DNA of 64,000 bases. Source: Tropicibacter naphthalenivorans (GTDB taxonomy: Bacteria; Pseudomonadota; Alphaproteobacteria; Rhodobacterales; Rhodobacteraceae). Positions 43,905 through 53,155 of this stretch are shown one piece after another. Each line of letters opens with the position of its first letter. The stretch's first letter is position 1. The position numbers and the translations under genes were made by a program. The notes under the pieces are model-generated. The model saw nothing but the letters and a program-made list of their open reading frames with translations, made no database searches and was not told the origin of the DNA. The stretch covers positions 62,001 to 126,000 of the forward strand of contig NZ_FWXX01000005.1 in NCBI RefSeq assembly GCF_900176475.1. The letters are read 5' to 3'.

Positions 43905-45562
43905 GACAGGCTCTCGAAATCGACCACCTGATCGGGCGCGGCAAAGACGTCCGGGCGGTGGGTGATGATGATCAAGGTGGTGGTCTGGGTCAGCCGCTCC
44001 AGCTCGGCGGCCATGGTGCGCTGCGCCACGTCGTCCAGCGCGCTGGTCGGCTCATCGAGGATGATCACCTTGGGCCGTTTGAGCAGCGAGCGCGCGATGG
44101 CGATACGTTGGCGCTGCCCCCCCGACAGGGCCGAGCCGCGTTCGCCCACGTCGGTGTCCAGCCCCATGGGCAGGCGCGCCACCAGCGTATCGGCGGCGGC
44201 GGTGCGCAGGGCGTCGCGGATGTCATCCTCGGTCGCATCTTCGCTGCCGATCAATAGGTTATCGCGCAGGGTGCCGCTGAACAGATAGGGCTCTTGCGGG
44301 ATATAGGCGACCTTGCTGCGCACGTCGTGCGGCTCGTACCCGGCAATGTCTTCGCCGCCCAGCAGCACCTTGCCTTCGGACGGCACGTCGATCCCCGAGG
44401 CCAGCCGCCCAAAGGTCGACTTGCCGATCCCCGACGGCCCGACCACCAGCGTCAAGGTGCAGGGCGCAGCCTCAAAGCTGAACTCACGCAGGATCGGCGC
44501 GCCGGGCACATAGGCAAAGCTGACCTTGTCAAACCGCAGGCGCGGTTCGATGTCCGGGGACAGGCGGGGGAGGGCGCCAAAGGGCTCCTTTGGGGAATTG
44601 ACGATATCGCCCAGCCGCTGCCGCGACACCTTGATGTTCTGCCAGCTTTCCCACAGCTTGGAAAAGTTGGCGATGGGGGCGGTGACCTTTTCCGCCAGCA
44701 GGTGAAAGGCGATCAATTGCCCCAGCGTGATCGCCCCGGCAAAGACCAGATTGGCCCCGACAAAGATGATCGAAATGGTCACGCCGCGCTCGACCATGAA
44801 CGTCAGCTTGCTGCTGAAAATCCTCAGCAAGCCAACGCGGTAGCTGGCGCGCAGGCTTTGGCCCAAGGTGTCATCCAGACGGCCCAGCATCTTGGCCTCG
44901 GCGCTCAGCGCCTTGACCGCGGCAATGCCAGAGATGTTCTCGACCATCTGGGTCTGGTGGCGCGCGCCGGCGTCGAATTGCACCCGCAGGCGTTGGCGCA
45001 GGAACGGCCCAAAGGCAAAGTAGATCAGCGCCTGCAAGGGCAGGGCGGCCAGCACGATCATCGTCAAAGGCACCGACAGCGACAGCAGCACGCCGAGGTA
45101 AATCACCACGAACATCAGGTCCAGGAACACCCCGGTGGTCGTCCCCACAAGGAAGTTGCGGATGGTGTCCGTTTCGCTGATGCGCGCGATGGTCTCGCCC
45201 ACGGACCACTTGCGAAAGTGGCTGAACGGCAGCTTGAACAGGTGGTCAAAGATGCGCATCCCGAATTCGCGGGTCACCCGGTTGGCGGTCAGCAGGCCAA
45301 GCAGGCCGGACAACACTTCGAAACCGACCTGAAACACGCTGACCGCGGCAAAGATCGCCACGACCACGATCAGAGAGGCTTCGCGCTGAAAGGGCAGAAT
45401 GCGGTCGATGATGACCTGGAATATAAAGGGTTCGACCAATCCGATCAAACGCAGGCAAATCGCCAGAAATACCAACTCGATATAAAGCGGCGCGTATTTC
45501 CACAGGGATTTGGTAAACCACGAAAGCGGAATCTCGCGATCTTTGTCATTATTGCCGGACAT
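43901..45562 (-). CDS. type I secretion ABC transporter (HlyB-type, no C39 domain)
   Basis: 553 residues. A six-helix export domain (~20-310) is followed by an ATPase with Walker A GPSGIGKST, signature LSGGQRQRIAIARSLL, Walker B VIILDEP and the H-loop ITHRP. HlyB and peptide exporters carry ~130-150 extra N-terminal residues, a C39 peptidase or C39-like domain; here the protein starts almost directly at helix 1 (SWFTKSLWKYAPLYIELVF). Leader cleavage would therefore need another protease. It is coupled at its start to a 40-aa frame (TGATG overlap) and at its end to the hlyD-type gene. Confidence 0.88.
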   Translation of the reverse strand: MSGNNDKDREIPLSWFTKSLWKYAPLYIELVFLAICLRLIGLVEPFIFQVIIDRILPFQREASLIVVVAIFAAVSVFQVGFEVLSGLLGLLTANRVTREFGMRIFDHLFKLPFSHFRKWSVGETIARISETDTIRNFLVGTTTGVFLDLMFVVIYLGVLLSLSVPLTMIVLAALPLQALIYFAFGPFLRQRLRVQFDAGARHQTQMVENISGIAAVKALSAEAKMLGRLDDTLGQSLRASYRVGLLRIFSSKLTFMVERGVTISIIFVGANLVFAGAITLGQLIAFHLLAEKVTAPIANFSKLWESWQNIKVSRQRLGDIVNSPKEPFGALPRLSPDIEPRLRFDKVSFAYVPGAPILREFSFEAAPCTLTLVVGPSGIGKSTFGRLASGIDVPSEGKVLLGGEDIAGYEPHDVRSKVAYIPQEPYLFSGTLRDNLLIGSEDATEDDIRDALRTAAADTLVARLPMGLDTDVGERGSALSGGQRQRIAIARSLLKRPKVIILDEPTSALDDVAQRTMAAELERLTQTTTLIIITHRPDVFAAPDQVVDFESLS

Positions 45563-45684
45563 CAGGCGGCCTGCGATCTATCGAATTGGCTGGAAAAGAT
45601 GCAATTGATCTGCGGCGATATACTGTTGAAGTCGCGATTGACGTGTGTTCGAAAAAACTCACCGGATAGAATAAGCTTGCGCAT
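45562..45684 (-). CDS. possible 40-aa peptide coupled to exporter gene
   Basis: ATG 45684 with AGGTGGGGG four bases upstream opens a 40-residue frame (MRKLILSGEFFRTHVNRDF... ending QFDRSQAA). Its TGA shares one base with the transporter ATG. The sequence is polar, has one Cys, and lacks the leader of peptides A and B. It might be a leader peptide that couples translation or a small component of the system; a chance frame is possible. Confidence 0.4.
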   Translation of the reverse strand: MRKLILSGEFFRTHVNRDFNSISPQINCIFSSQFDRSQAA

Positions 45685-45831
45685 GAATCCCCCACCTGCA
45701 CCCGCGCGATCCCTTTTAAGTAGAACATGATGCAGCTGCAAGTAGAGTTTGATAAGTTTAGCGACCGTTTATCGGTTTTTATCCGGTTGTCGGGGGATAT
45801 GTGTTTTAGAAAACCCGATAATGAAACGCAA

Positions 45832-45864
45832 ACCGGGCCGCAAGGCACCCGCCCGCGGCCCGGT
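45832..45864 (-). terminator. terminator of methyltransferase gene
   Basis: Perfect ten-pair stem ACCGGGCCGC with GCGGCCCGGT, 27 bases after the methyltransferase stop, followed on the - strand by TTGCGTTTC. It isolates that gene from the exporter operon downstream. Confidence 0.75.
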
Positions 45865-45890
45865 CTGATCTGCCTGTCTGGCCGTGTGGC

Positions 45891-46784
45891 TTAGACCTTC
45901 ATCAGTTTGAAGAACCGCGGCTGGTTAAAGCTGGCCGCCGTGGACACGCATTGAAAGCCGTTCACGTTGCAGTTCAGGATGTCTTGGTAAAAGGTCTTGT
46001 AGGCTAGGTAATAGTCGCCTTCGAGGTCCAGCCGCTCGCGCCGGATCGGGTTGATTTCCAGAACGATGGCGCGCTTGGTGATGCGGGTGAATTCCTCGAT
46101 CAGCTGCATCCAGTCCTTGGGATGGCAGTAATGTTCCAGCGCGTCGAAGCAGAACAGATAGTCAAAGGCGGCGTCCTCATACGGGTAGGGGACTATCCCT
46201 GCGTCGAACAGATCGACCCGCGCGCCGATGCTGTCGATGATCGGCTTGTAGGGCCAGTCGCGGGTGTCGGTCTGCGCGTCGATGATCGTCTCGCCCAGAT
46301 CGCGGTCGATCGAGCGTTTGCCATTGGCGGCGCGCAGGCCTTCGTTGGTGTAATCGGTACCGGTCACCTCGTGGCCGAAGTGGTGCAGGATTTCCAGCGT
46401 CGCGCCGTGCGCCGTGGACATTTCCAGACATTTGAACCGGTTATGGCCGTTCATCGTCTCGGGGGCAAAGCGCAGCAGCCGCACCCAGGACCGCCGGATG
46501 TTCTTGAACCGCAGCAGGTATTTCTTTTGCACGTGCTCCAGCTTGTCCATGTCGCTTTGCGCGATGTCATAGGGGTCGGCAAAGCTTTGCGGGGGCAGGC
46601 GGTCATAGGCGGCGATGAAATCGTTGATGGTAAACAGATCGTCGCTGCGGGCGTCGCGCCAGCCGGTCAGCTGCCGTGCGCGCAGTTTGTCCATCTCTTC
46701 GACGAACCCTTGATAGCCTTTGCGATGCCCGGTCGGGAACCGGCGCTCCCTTTCTAAAAGGGTCGTTGGATCGGTGCTCTTCAT
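45891..46784 (-). CDS. class I SAM-dependent methyltransferase
   Basis: 297 residues. A Rossmann-type methyltransferase core lies at ~110-260: KCLEMSTAHGATLEILHHFGHEVTGTDYTNEG (binding loop and acidic strand 2), and DYLFCFDALEHYCHPKDWMQLIEEFTRI, the usual DxxEHv segment of the methyltransf_11/23 type. The N-terminal ~100 residues are charged and helical, not recognised. The substrate is unknown. It lies upstream of the exporter on the same strand but has its own terminator, so its link to the peptide system is uncertain; a glycan or lipid substrate is equally possible. Confidence 0.75.
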   Translation of the reverse strand: MKSTDPTTLLERERRFPTGHRKGYQGFVEEMDKLRARQLTGWRDARSDDLFTINDFIAAYDRLPPQSFADPYDIAQSDMDKLEHVQKKYLLRFKNIRRSWVRLLRFAPETMNGHNRFKCLEMSTAHGATLEILHHFGHEVTGTDYTNEGLRAANGKRSIDRDLGETIIDAQTDTRDWPYKPIIDSIGARVDLFDAGIVPYPYEDAAFDYLFCFDALEHYCHPKDWMQLIEEFTRITKRAIVLEINPIRRERLDLEGDYYLAYKTFYQDILNCNVNGFQCVSTAASFNQPRFFKLMKV

Positions 46785-46841
46785 GCCTGCCTCTTAACGG
46801 TTTTTTAGTGATTCTACGGGGCCGATTCCCGCCTGTCTACG

Positions 46842-46895
46842 GGCATGGCGCGCCGCGAAGGCGGTTGCCGGGACGCGTGGCCGCTTTGCCATGCC
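46842..46895. repeat. inverted repeat GGCATGGC/GCCATGCC
   Basis: Perfect eight-base arms separated by 38 GC-rich bases, in the gap between the divergent methyltransferase and trigger-factor genes. Meaning unknown. The rest of the ~300-base gap shows no gene. Confidence 0.35.
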
Positions 46896-47081
46896 TGTGG
46901 CTGACGTTCACTTTGGTTAACATTCGCTGAACTTTGGGCTTTGGGCCGGGCTGCGGCGGGATTCCCCACCAAACAGAGGTGAATCCGTCTTGCGCCGGGG
47001 GCTTTCGGACAATAGAAGGTGCCAAATTCGAACACCCGCGCCCTGATTTCCGGGGCGCTCCGCAATTCTGAGGGAAGAGAT

Positions 47082-48407
47082 ATGCAGGTCACCGAGACGC
47101 TGAACGAAGGCCTCAAGCGCGGTTACGCCATCACCGTGACGGCGGCCGAGCTGGAAGCAAAGGTCAACGAGAAACTGGTTGAAGCGCAGCCGGAAATCGA
47201 GATGAAGGGCTTTCGCAAGGGCAAGGTGCCCATGGCGCTGCTGAAAAAGCAGTTCGGCCAGCGCGTTCTGGGCGAGTCGATGCAAGAGGCCATCGACGGC
47301 GCGATGAACGAGCACTTTGAAAAGTCCGGCGATCGTCCGGCGCTTCAGCCCGAGGTCAAGATGACCAACGAGGACTGGAAAGAGGGCGACGACGTCAACG
47401 TCGAGATGACCTACGAAGCGCTCCCCGAGGTGCCCGAAGTCGACCTGACCGCGATCTCCGTGGAAAAGCTGGTTGTCAAAGCCGAAGACGAAGCCGTTGA
47501 CGAAGCTCTGAAATCCCTGGCCGAGACCGCGCAGGAATTCGAAGACAAAGACGGCGCAGCCGAAGACGGCGATCAGGTCGTGATCGACTTTGTTGGCAAG
47601 GTCGACGGTGAGGCGTTCGAAGGTGGCGCAGCCGAAGATTACCCGCTGGGTCTGGGCTCTGGCTCCTTTATCCCCGGCTTCGAAGAGCAGCTGGTCGGCG
47701 TGAAAGCGGGCGAGGAAAAGGCCGTCGAGGTCAAGTTCCCCGAAGAGTACGGCGCAGAGAACCTCGCCGGCAAGGACGCTGTGTTCGACGTGACCGTCAA
47801 GGCCGTCAAAGCGCCCAAAGCCGCGGAGATCGACGACGAGCTGGCCAAGAAATTCGGCGCGGACGATCTGGAGGCTCTCAAGGGCCAGATCCGTGAGCGT
47901 CTCGAAGCAGAATACGCTGGCGCAGCCCGTCAGGTGATGAAGCGCGCGGTTCTGGACGCGCTGGACGGCATGGTGTCCTTTGACCTGCCGCCGTCGCTGG
48001 TCAAGGCCGAGGCCGACCAGATCGCGCACCAGCTGTGGCACGAAGAGCACCCGGAAGTGCACGACCACAACCACGACACCATCGAGCCGACCGAAGAGCA
48101 CACCAAGCTGGCCGAGCGCCGCGTGCGTCTGGGTCTGCTGCTGGCCGAGCTGGGTCAAAAGGCAGAGGTCGAAGTGACCCAAGCCGAGATGTCTCAAGCG
48201 ATCATGAACCAGGCACGTCAGTACCCGGGCCAAGAGCGTGCGTTCTTTGAGTATGTTCAGCAGAACGCTCAGATGCAGCAGCAGCTGCGCGCGCCGATCT
48301 TTGAAGACAAGGTCATCGACCACATCGCCGAATCCGCCACCGTGGCCGAAAAGGAAGTGTCGAAAGAAGACCTTCAGAAGGCTGTTGAAGCGCTCGACGA
48401 AGAGTAA
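47082..48407 (+). CDS. tig: trigger factor, ribosome-associated chaperone
   Basis: 441 residues. The N-terminal ribosome-binding domain includes the GFRKGKVP signature (~45-52). An FKBP-type prolyl isomerase domain follows (~155-245; [43 protein letters not shown]) and then a helical chaperone arm. It binds nascent chains at the exit tunnel and assists folding. The start is ATG 47082 after GGGAAGAG; an upstream in-frame start at 47019 lacks a ribosome site. Length and domain order are normal. Confidence 0.97.
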   Translation: MQVTETLNEGLKRGYAITVTAAELEAKVNEKLVEAQPEIEMKGFRKGKVPMALLKKQFGQRVLGESMQEAIDGAMNEHFEKSGDRPALQPEVKMTNEDWKEGDDVNVEMTYEALPEVPEVDLTAISVEKLVVKAEDEAVDEALKSLAETAQEFEDKDGAAEDGDQVVIDFVGKVDGEAFEGGAAEDYPLGLGSGSFIPGFEEQLVGVKAGEEKAVEVKFPEEYGAENLAGKDAVFDVTVKAVKAPKAAEIDDELAKKFGADDLEALKGQIRERLEAEYAGAARQVMKRAVLDALDGMVSFDLPPSLVKAEADQIAHQLWHEEHPEVHDHNHDTIEPTEEHTKLAERRVRLGLLLAELGQKAEVEVTQAEMSQAIMNQARQYPGQERAFFEYVQQNAQMQQQLRAPIFEDKVIDHIAESATVAEKEVSKEDLQKAVEALDEE

Positions 48408-48428
48408 TCTTTGCCTTCAGGTAAACGA

Positions 48429-48459
48429 AAAGGCCGTCTTTTTGGGCGGCCTTTTTGCA
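48429..48459. terminator. bidirectional terminator between tig and chemotaxis gene
   Basis: AAAAGGCCG...CGGCCTTTTT hairpin with T on the right and A on the left side, placed between the 3' ends of two convergent genes, so it can serve both strands. Confidence 0.85.
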
Positions 48460-48487
48460 TTGTGGTTGAACGGCTGCGCGCGAGGGG

Positions 48488-49852
48488 TCAGCCTGTTTTG
48501 GAAAGGCTCGCATCGCCCGGCTCTGCGACATCCCACCCGTTCTCGCCAGGGCCGGTGTTGTGGAAAACGGCCATTTCGTCAGCGAGTCGCTGAGAATCGC
48601 GCGACAGAATTTCGCTAAAGTCAGTGGCTTCGAGCACCATCGACGCATTGCTCTGGGTCACGCGGTCCAGTTCGCTAATGGCGGCGTTGATTTCCACCAA
48701 GGTCTGGGACTGCTCATTCAGACCGTTGGACACTTCGCGGATGTTGTCGGAAATCTCTGTGACGCCTTCAAAAATCTTGCTCAACTCGCTGGATGCTTCG
48801 CCAACCAGATGCACACCGTTGCTGACGTGGTCGGTGCTTTGAGAAATCAGTTCCTTGATTTCCTTGGCGGATTCGGCGGTGCGCTGTGCGAGGCTGCGCA
48901 CCTCGGAGGCCACGACGGCAAAGCCACGGCCCGCTTCGCCCGCGCGGGCCGCTTCGACCCCTGCGTTCAGCGACAACAGATTCGTCTGAAAGGCGATGTC
49001 GTCAATGACGGTGATGATCTGCGAGATTTCCTCGGAGGAGGTTTCGATCTGGCTCATGGCCTTGATCACGTTTTCCACCACCTGACCGCTGTCGCGGGCG
49101 GCGCTGCGCGTCTTGGCGGCGGTTTCATCCACCGCGCGGGCGTTATCGGCCGAAGCGGTCGCCGTTGTGGTCAGTTCCTCCACGGCGGCGGCGGTTTCTT
49201 CCAAGGTGGCGGCCTGCGTTTCAGTGCGCGACGACAGGTTGACCGCAGAGGTTTGCAGCTTGGCCCCGGTTTCGGTGATCGTTCTGCTGACGGTCTGTAC
49301 CTTTGTCACCATGGAAGCGATCTGTTCTGCCGCCTCGTTATAGGCGTCAATCACGAACCCCATGCGCGAGCCAGGGCTGTGTTCCACGCGATAGCCCAAG
49401 TTGCCTTTCTTGAACTCCCTCAACCCCTTGGACAGGTCGGAAATGGCTGTCTGCCGGGCGGTGATGTCGGTGGCGATCTTGACGACCTTGGTCACCTCTC
49501 CCTTGGAGTTGGTGACCGCAGAATAGGTGGCCTGAATCCAAATGGTGTCGCCGTTCTTACGCTTGCGCGCGTACTGGTCCGTAAAGAAATTGCCTGCGCG
49601 CAGATCTTCCCAAAAGGCAGCATATTCGGGGCTTTCAAGCACGTCTGGCGGCACAAAAATCGCGTGTTTCTGCCCGCGGATTTCGTCAATCTCATAGCCC
49701 ATGACATCCAGAAAATTCTGGTTCGCGTCGACGATTGTGCTGTCCGGATTGAAGTAGATGACGGCCTGAGACCGCTCGACCATCTGCAAAAGCGCTTTTT
49801 CAGTGTCCGTCACGGTGGGTCCCGTGGTCGCCGCGCGTTTGAAAAAACTCAT
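48488..49852 (-). CDS. soluble PAS-containing methyl-accepting chemotaxis protein
   Basis: 454 residues, no membrane segments. A PAS domain (~20-130: [45 protein letters not shown]) precedes a receptor signalling domain. The kinase-binding hairpin reads [42 protein letters not shown]. It probably senses a cytoplasmic signal (redox or a small ligand) and controls CheA; the ligand is unknown. GGAG seven bases before ATG 49852 supports the start over an extension to 50011. No che genes are adjacent. It shares the terminator with tig. Confidence 0.9.
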   Translation of the reverse strand: MSFFKRAATTGPTVTDTEKALLQMVERSQAVIYFNPDSTIVDANQNFLDVMGYEIDEIRGQKHAIFVPPDVLESPEYAAFWEDLRAGNFFTDQYARKRKNGDTIWIQATYSAVTNSKGEVTKVVKIATDITARQTAISDLSKGLREFKKGNLGYRVEHSPGSRMGFVIDAYNEAAEQIASMVTKVQTVSRTITETGAKLQTSAVNLSSRTETQAATLEETAAAVEELTTTATASADNARAVDETAAKTRSAARDSGQVVENVIKAMSQIETSSEEISQIITVIDDIAFQTNLLSLNAGVEAARAGEAGRGFAVVASEVRSLAQRTAESAKEIKELISQSTDHVSNGVHLVGEASSELSKIFEGVTEISDNIREVSNGLNEQSQTLVEINAAISELDRVTQSNASMVLEATDFSEILSRDSQRLADEMAVFHNTGPGENGWDVAEPGDASLSKTG

Positions 49853-49971
49853 ATAAGTCTCCTTTGGGTCTTGGAAGCGGACCCCTTGGAGCACAGGCCT
49901 AAACTGAAAGTCCTGACAACTTGATAAACTGGCAATTTGAACTAAGCGGCATCGGCCCGCCAAAAACCGGG

Positions 49972-50008
49972 CAAAGAAAAACCGCGCAGGGCAGGGCCTT
50001 GCGCGGTT
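49972..50008 (-). terminator. terminator of rpsF-rpsR-rplI operon
   Basis: On the - strand AACCGCGCA pairs perfectly with TGCGCGGTT and runs into TTTTTCTTT, 24 bases after the rplI stop. Confidence 0.88.
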
Positions 50009-50031
50009 CAATCTTTGGTAAGGAATAAGAC

Positions 50032-50640
50032 TTAGTCTTCTTCCGAAGCCTCGGCAGCGGCCGGTGCATCGTCGTCGTCGGAGGCAGCGCCACCGATGTC
50101 GTCGAACAGCTCGGACACTTCGAATTCGGCCTGTGCTTCTTCTTCGGCAGCCAGTTCCTGGATCGACTTGCCGGACGCTTGCAGCTCGGCCTCTTCGGGC
50201 GAACGCGCAACGTTCAGCGAGATCGTGACCATGACCTCGGGGTGCAGGTGCACCTCGACTTCGTGCAGGCCCAGAACCTTGATCGGCTGGCGGATGATGA
50301 CCTGCTTGCGGTCGATCGAGAAACCTTCGGCGGTTGCCACTTCGGCGGCGTCACGGGTGGTGACGGAGCCGTAGAGGTTGCCACCATCGGAGGCCGAGCG
50401 AATCACGACGAACTGCTGGCCGTCCAGCTTTTCGCCAAGCGCTTCGGCTTCTTTCTTGGTTTCCAGGTTGCGTGCTTCGAGCTGGGCTTTCTGCGCTTCG
50501 AAAGAGGCGATGTTCTCTTTGGATGCGGTCAGCGCCTTGCCCTGCAGCAGCAGGTAGTTGCGTGCGTAACCCGGCTTGACGTCAACGACGTCGCCCATTT
50601 GGCCCAGCTTGGCCACACGTTCCAGAAGGATAACTTGCAT
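50032..50640 (-). CDS. rplI: 50S ribosomal protein L9
   Basis: 202 residues. [37 protein letters not shown] is the conserved L9 N-terminal rRNA-binding domain. A long helix ([22 protein letters not shown]) and the C-terminal domain follow. The last ~45 residues are an acidic, Ala-rich tail beyond the ~150 residues of E. coli L9, which makes it longer than usual. Last gene of the S6-S18-L9 operon. Confidence 0.97.
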   Translation of the reverse strand: MQVILLERVAKLGQMGDVVDVKPGYARNYLLLQGKALTASKENIASFEAQKAQLEARNLETKKEAEALGEKLDGQQFVVIRSASDGGNLYGSVTTRDAAEVATAEGFSIDRKQVIIRQPIKVLGLHEVEVHLHPEVMVTISLNVARSPEEAELQASGKSIQELAAEEEAQAEFEVSELFDDIGGAASDDDDAPAAAEASEED

Positions 50641-50652
50641 GTCAGTCGCTCC

Positions 50653-50880
50653 TTATTTCACGGCGTAGGGCAGCAGGGCGAGGAAGCGGGCGCGCTTGAT
50701 GGCGCGGGCCAGTTCACGCTGCTTCTTTGCCGAAACGGCGGTGATGCGGGACGGGACGATCTTGCCGCGCTCAGAGATGTAGCGCTGAAGCAGACGGGTG
50801 TCCTTGTAGTCGATCGCAGGTGCATTGTCGCCCGAGAAGGGGCAGACCTTGCGGCGGCGGAAAAACGGTTTTGCAGCCAT
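50653..50880 (-). CDS. rpsR: 30S ribosomal protein S18
   Basis: 75 residues, standard length. The conserved core [49 protein letters not shown] matches S18, which pairs with S6 on the small-subunit platform. The CPFSG cysteine region is present. It sits 21 bases after rpsF and 12 bases before rplI with AAGGAG ahead of the start. Confidence 0.97.
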   Translation of the reverse strand: MAAKPFFRRRKVCPFSGDNAPAIDYKDTRLLQRYISERGKIVPSRITAVSAKKQRELARAIKRARFLALLPYAVK

Positions 50881-50901
50881 GGTTTAACTCCTTTTCTGGG
50901 T

Positions 50902-51264
50902 TTAGTCGCGCGGGCGGCGCTCGCGGCGTTCGCCACGCTCGTCACGCTTTTGCATCTGGACGGACGGACCTTCGGCGTGCTCGTCGACACGGATGGTCAG
51001 GACGCGCATCACGTCGTCATGCAGACCCATCAGGCGTTCCATTTCCTGAACGGCGGCCGACGGTGCGTCGGTCTTCAGGAAGGCATAGTGGCCTTTACGG
51101 TTCTTGTTGATCTTGTAGGCCATCGTCTTGACGCCCCAGTACTCGGACTCGACGACTTTGCCGCCGTTGTCGCTCAGCACGGTGCTGAAGTGTTCAACAA
51201 GACCTTCGGCTTGCGCGTTGGACAAGTCCTGGCGCGAGATGAAAACATGCTCGTAAAGCGGCAT
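50902..51264 (-). CDS. rpsF: 30S ribosomal protein S6
   Basis: 120 residues. MPLYEHVFISRQDLSNAQAEGLVEHF, the VVESEYWGVKTMAYKINKNRKGHYAFL core and a basic, Arg-rich tail (KRDERGERRERRPRD) fit S6 of alphaproteobacteria. The start is ATG 51264 after GGAGAG; an in-frame extension to 51381 runs through the promoter area. First gene of the operon. Confidence 0.97.
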   Translation of the reverse strand: MPLYEHVFISRQDLSNAQAEGLVEHFSTVLSDNGGKVVESEYWGVKTMAYKINKNRKGHYAFLKTDAPSAAVQEMERLMGLHDDVMRVLTIRVDEHAEGPSVQMQKRDERGERRERRPRD

Positions 51265-51372
51265 GTGCTCTCCATTTCTATCTAGGCGCATTTCATAGGG
51301 TGCGGGATTACCCCTTTCGCCCCGACCCACGAGAGACTGCGCGATGAATATAAAGTCGCGAAAGGTCCGCGC

Positions 51373-51400
51373 GGTATACACGGTTTTGCGCGCAGTTCAA
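51373..51400 (-). promoter_or_regulatory. candidate promoter of rpsF operon
   Basis: TTGAAC (-35, 51395-51400) and TATACC (-10, 51373-51378) on the - strand, 16 bases apart, about 110 bases before rpsF. The match to the vegetative sigma pattern is good. The leader that follows has room for autogenous control by S6:S18. Confidence 0.5.
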
Positions 51401-51523
51401 GCGTTGATCCGGGGTGCGGAAACCTGACGCGATTTGGCGGCAAGCAATTACCCCAAGGCTGCCCCAATCCTGCCGATTTCGGCGGCGAGGTTAAGGGAAT
51501 ATTCACCAACAGGAGCTTTTCCC

Positions 51524-51763
51524 ATGACCGTCCAGATGGCCACGCGCCCGACCGCCGCCCCGATCACGCCGATGTTTGGCCTGTTGATGCGCGGGGTGCT
51601 GACCGTGGCCGGTGCGGCGCTGGTGATGGCGGCCTTTGGGCTGTGGTTGGTCCCCGGCGAGCCGGATGCGCCTGCGCTGTCGCTGATCCGGCTGGGCGTG
51701 TCGCTGTTCATGCTGATCTCTGGGATGTGCTCTCTGGTGATCTCGCGCAGCGGGCGCGGGTAA
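51524..51763 (+). CDS. small two-helix membrane protein
   Basis: 79 residues from ATG 51524 with AGGAG nine bases upstream. Two apolar helices (LLMRGVLTVAGAALVMAAFGLWLV and LIRLGVSLFMLISGMCSLVI) flank a short PGEPDAPA loop, ending in a basic tail. Family not recognised; no operon partner. An earlier in-frame start at 51434 has no ribosome site. Confidence 0.65.
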   Translation: MTVQMATRPTAAPITPMFGLLMRGVLTVAGAALVMAAFGLWLVPGEPDAPALSLIRLGVSLFMLISGMCSLVISRSGRG

Positions 51764-51876
51764 GCCCGTTCCGCGCGGATTTGCACAGACTCTGTTGGCT
51801 TTCGTGCAATTGAGCGCAAAGGCGTTAGGCCCCAAATGTTGTTCATCTCAGTGACACACGAAAAGGTGCCAAGATT

Positions 51877-52449
51877 ATGAAATCCCTCGCTTTCGCCGCC
51901 GCTCTGGCCGCAGCCCCGTTCGCCGCTTTTGCCGAAGCCGAAACCTACACCCTCGACCCGTCGCACTCGCAGGTGGTGTTCAACTACGAGCACCTCGGTT
52001 TCTCGACCACCTACGGCATGTTCTCGGGCTTTGAGGGCACCATCCAGTTCGACCAGGAAGACCCGGCTGCCTCCTCCGTCGAAGTCTCTTTCCCGGTCAA
52101 GTCGATGATCACCGGTTGGGAAGCGCGCACCGGCCACTTCATGTCCGGCGACTTCTTTGACGCGAGCGACGACGAGATGGTGACCTTTGCCTCCACCGGC
52201 ATCGAAGTCACGGGCGACACCACCGCCAACATCACCGGCGATCTGACCCTGAACGGCGTGACCAAGTCGGTTGTGCTGGACGCGCAACTGAACCAGGCGG
52301 GCGATCACCCGATGGAAGGCAAGCCCTGGGCCGGTTTCTCGGCGACCACCACGCTGATCCGTTCGGATTACAACCTTGGCGCATTTGCCCCCTATGTCAG
52401 CGACGAAGTCGAGCTGTTCATCTCGATCGAAGCTATGAAGGCCGACTGA
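51877..52449 (+). CDS. YceI family periplasmic protein
   Basis: 190 residues with signal peptide (~1-20). TYTLDPSHSQVVFNYEHLGFSTTYGMFSGFEGTI is the YceI signature, a lipocalin-like barrel that binds isoprenoid-type lipids in known members. The ending ...LIRSDYNLGAFAPYVSDEVELFISIEAMK is also typical. It stands alone with its own terminator. A second YceI domain is fused to a cytochrome b561 gene 700 bases downstream on the other strand. Confidence 0.92.
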   Translation: MKSLAFAAALAAAPFAAFAEAETYTLDPSHSQVVFNYEHLGFSTTYGMFSGFEGTIQFDQEDPAASSVEVSFPVKSMITGWEARTGHFMSGDFFDASDDEMVTFASTGIEVTGDTTANITGDLTLNGVTKSVVLDAQLNQAGDHPMEGKPWAGFSATTTLIRSDYNLGAFAPYVSDEVELFISIEAMKAD

Positions 52450-52489
52450 TCTGTCTCAGTCGTGATCTCCAAAAGATCGGTTGGCTTTT

Positions 52490-52523
52490 GCCCCTGACCC
52501 TTTCGGGTTGGGGGCTTTTTGTT
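52490..52523 (+). terminator. terminator after yceI gene
   Basis: Eleven-pair stem (GCCCCTGACCC with GGGTTGGGGGC, two wobble pairs), tttc loop, then TTTTTG. Forty bases after the stop. Confidence 0.9.
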
Positions 52524-52589
52524 TCTGTGGGGCATTCCGCCAAAAGGTGCGCTAGCCAATTTGGTCGGCTAAGCGGACGAAACTGCCGC

Positions 52590-52970
52590 TTACTCCCAAT
52601 CGAACTTGACGTCCAAAACATCTGTGATCGAGACGCGCCCATCAGTTGTTCGTTTCGGATCTTTGTCATTCATGATGAAGAACACAGTTTTTACGTTACT
52701 CCAGTTGACCGTGCGCAAGCCAACGGGGACTTCCTCAAATGGGAACTGGGTCATGATGTGCTCCAAACCAAACTGTTGTTCGTTTTCCGGTGTCTTTTCA
52801 TAGGCTTCAAAAGAGCCTGGACCGTTCGGTGAAGCCCCAAACTCAAGCTCTAACAGACCGACGGGATCGTCATTGTGCTCTTCAACGGGTCCATAAAACG
52901 GATCTATATACGTAGGGATCAAGTCCCGGAAGCCGAGGCTTTCAGAAAAGCCTACCCAAATTTTGGTCAT
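52590..52970 (-). CDS. hypothetical protein, 126 aa
   Basis: Acidic soluble protein with no signal peptide, rich in Phe, Asp and Glu (GFRDLIPTYIDPFYGPVEEHNDDP; C-terminus DVLDVKFDWE). Base composition is lower in GC than the neighbours. The ribosome site is weak. No family recognised and no partner genes. It might be an acquired gene. Confidence 0.6.
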   Translation of the reverse strand: MTKIWVGFSESLGFRDLIPTYIDPFYGPVEEHNDDPVGLLELEFGASPNGPGSFEAYEKTPENEQQFGLEHIMTQFPFEEVPVGLRTVNWSNVKTVFFIMNDKDPKRTTDGRVSITDVLDVKFDWE

Positions 52971-53155
52971 ACCGCATCAGCTCCAATCAGCATCTGAAAA
53001 TCAGTAAAGTAGGGATTTCGAATGCGCAAGTTGGGCTTGAAGCGGACAATTATTCCGCCAGACCTCGAACCAAAGCAAAAAAGCCAAGGCGTTGTCCGCG
53101 CCTTGGCATGTCGTCATTTCGGTGGATTTCAAAAGCCCGAAGTCTGTCGCCCCGA

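Noticed and set aside
45549-45848. 99-codon - strand frame ahead of the exporter
   Set aside because: Covers the promoter region and the coupled 40-residue frame in another phase; composition is not protein-like.
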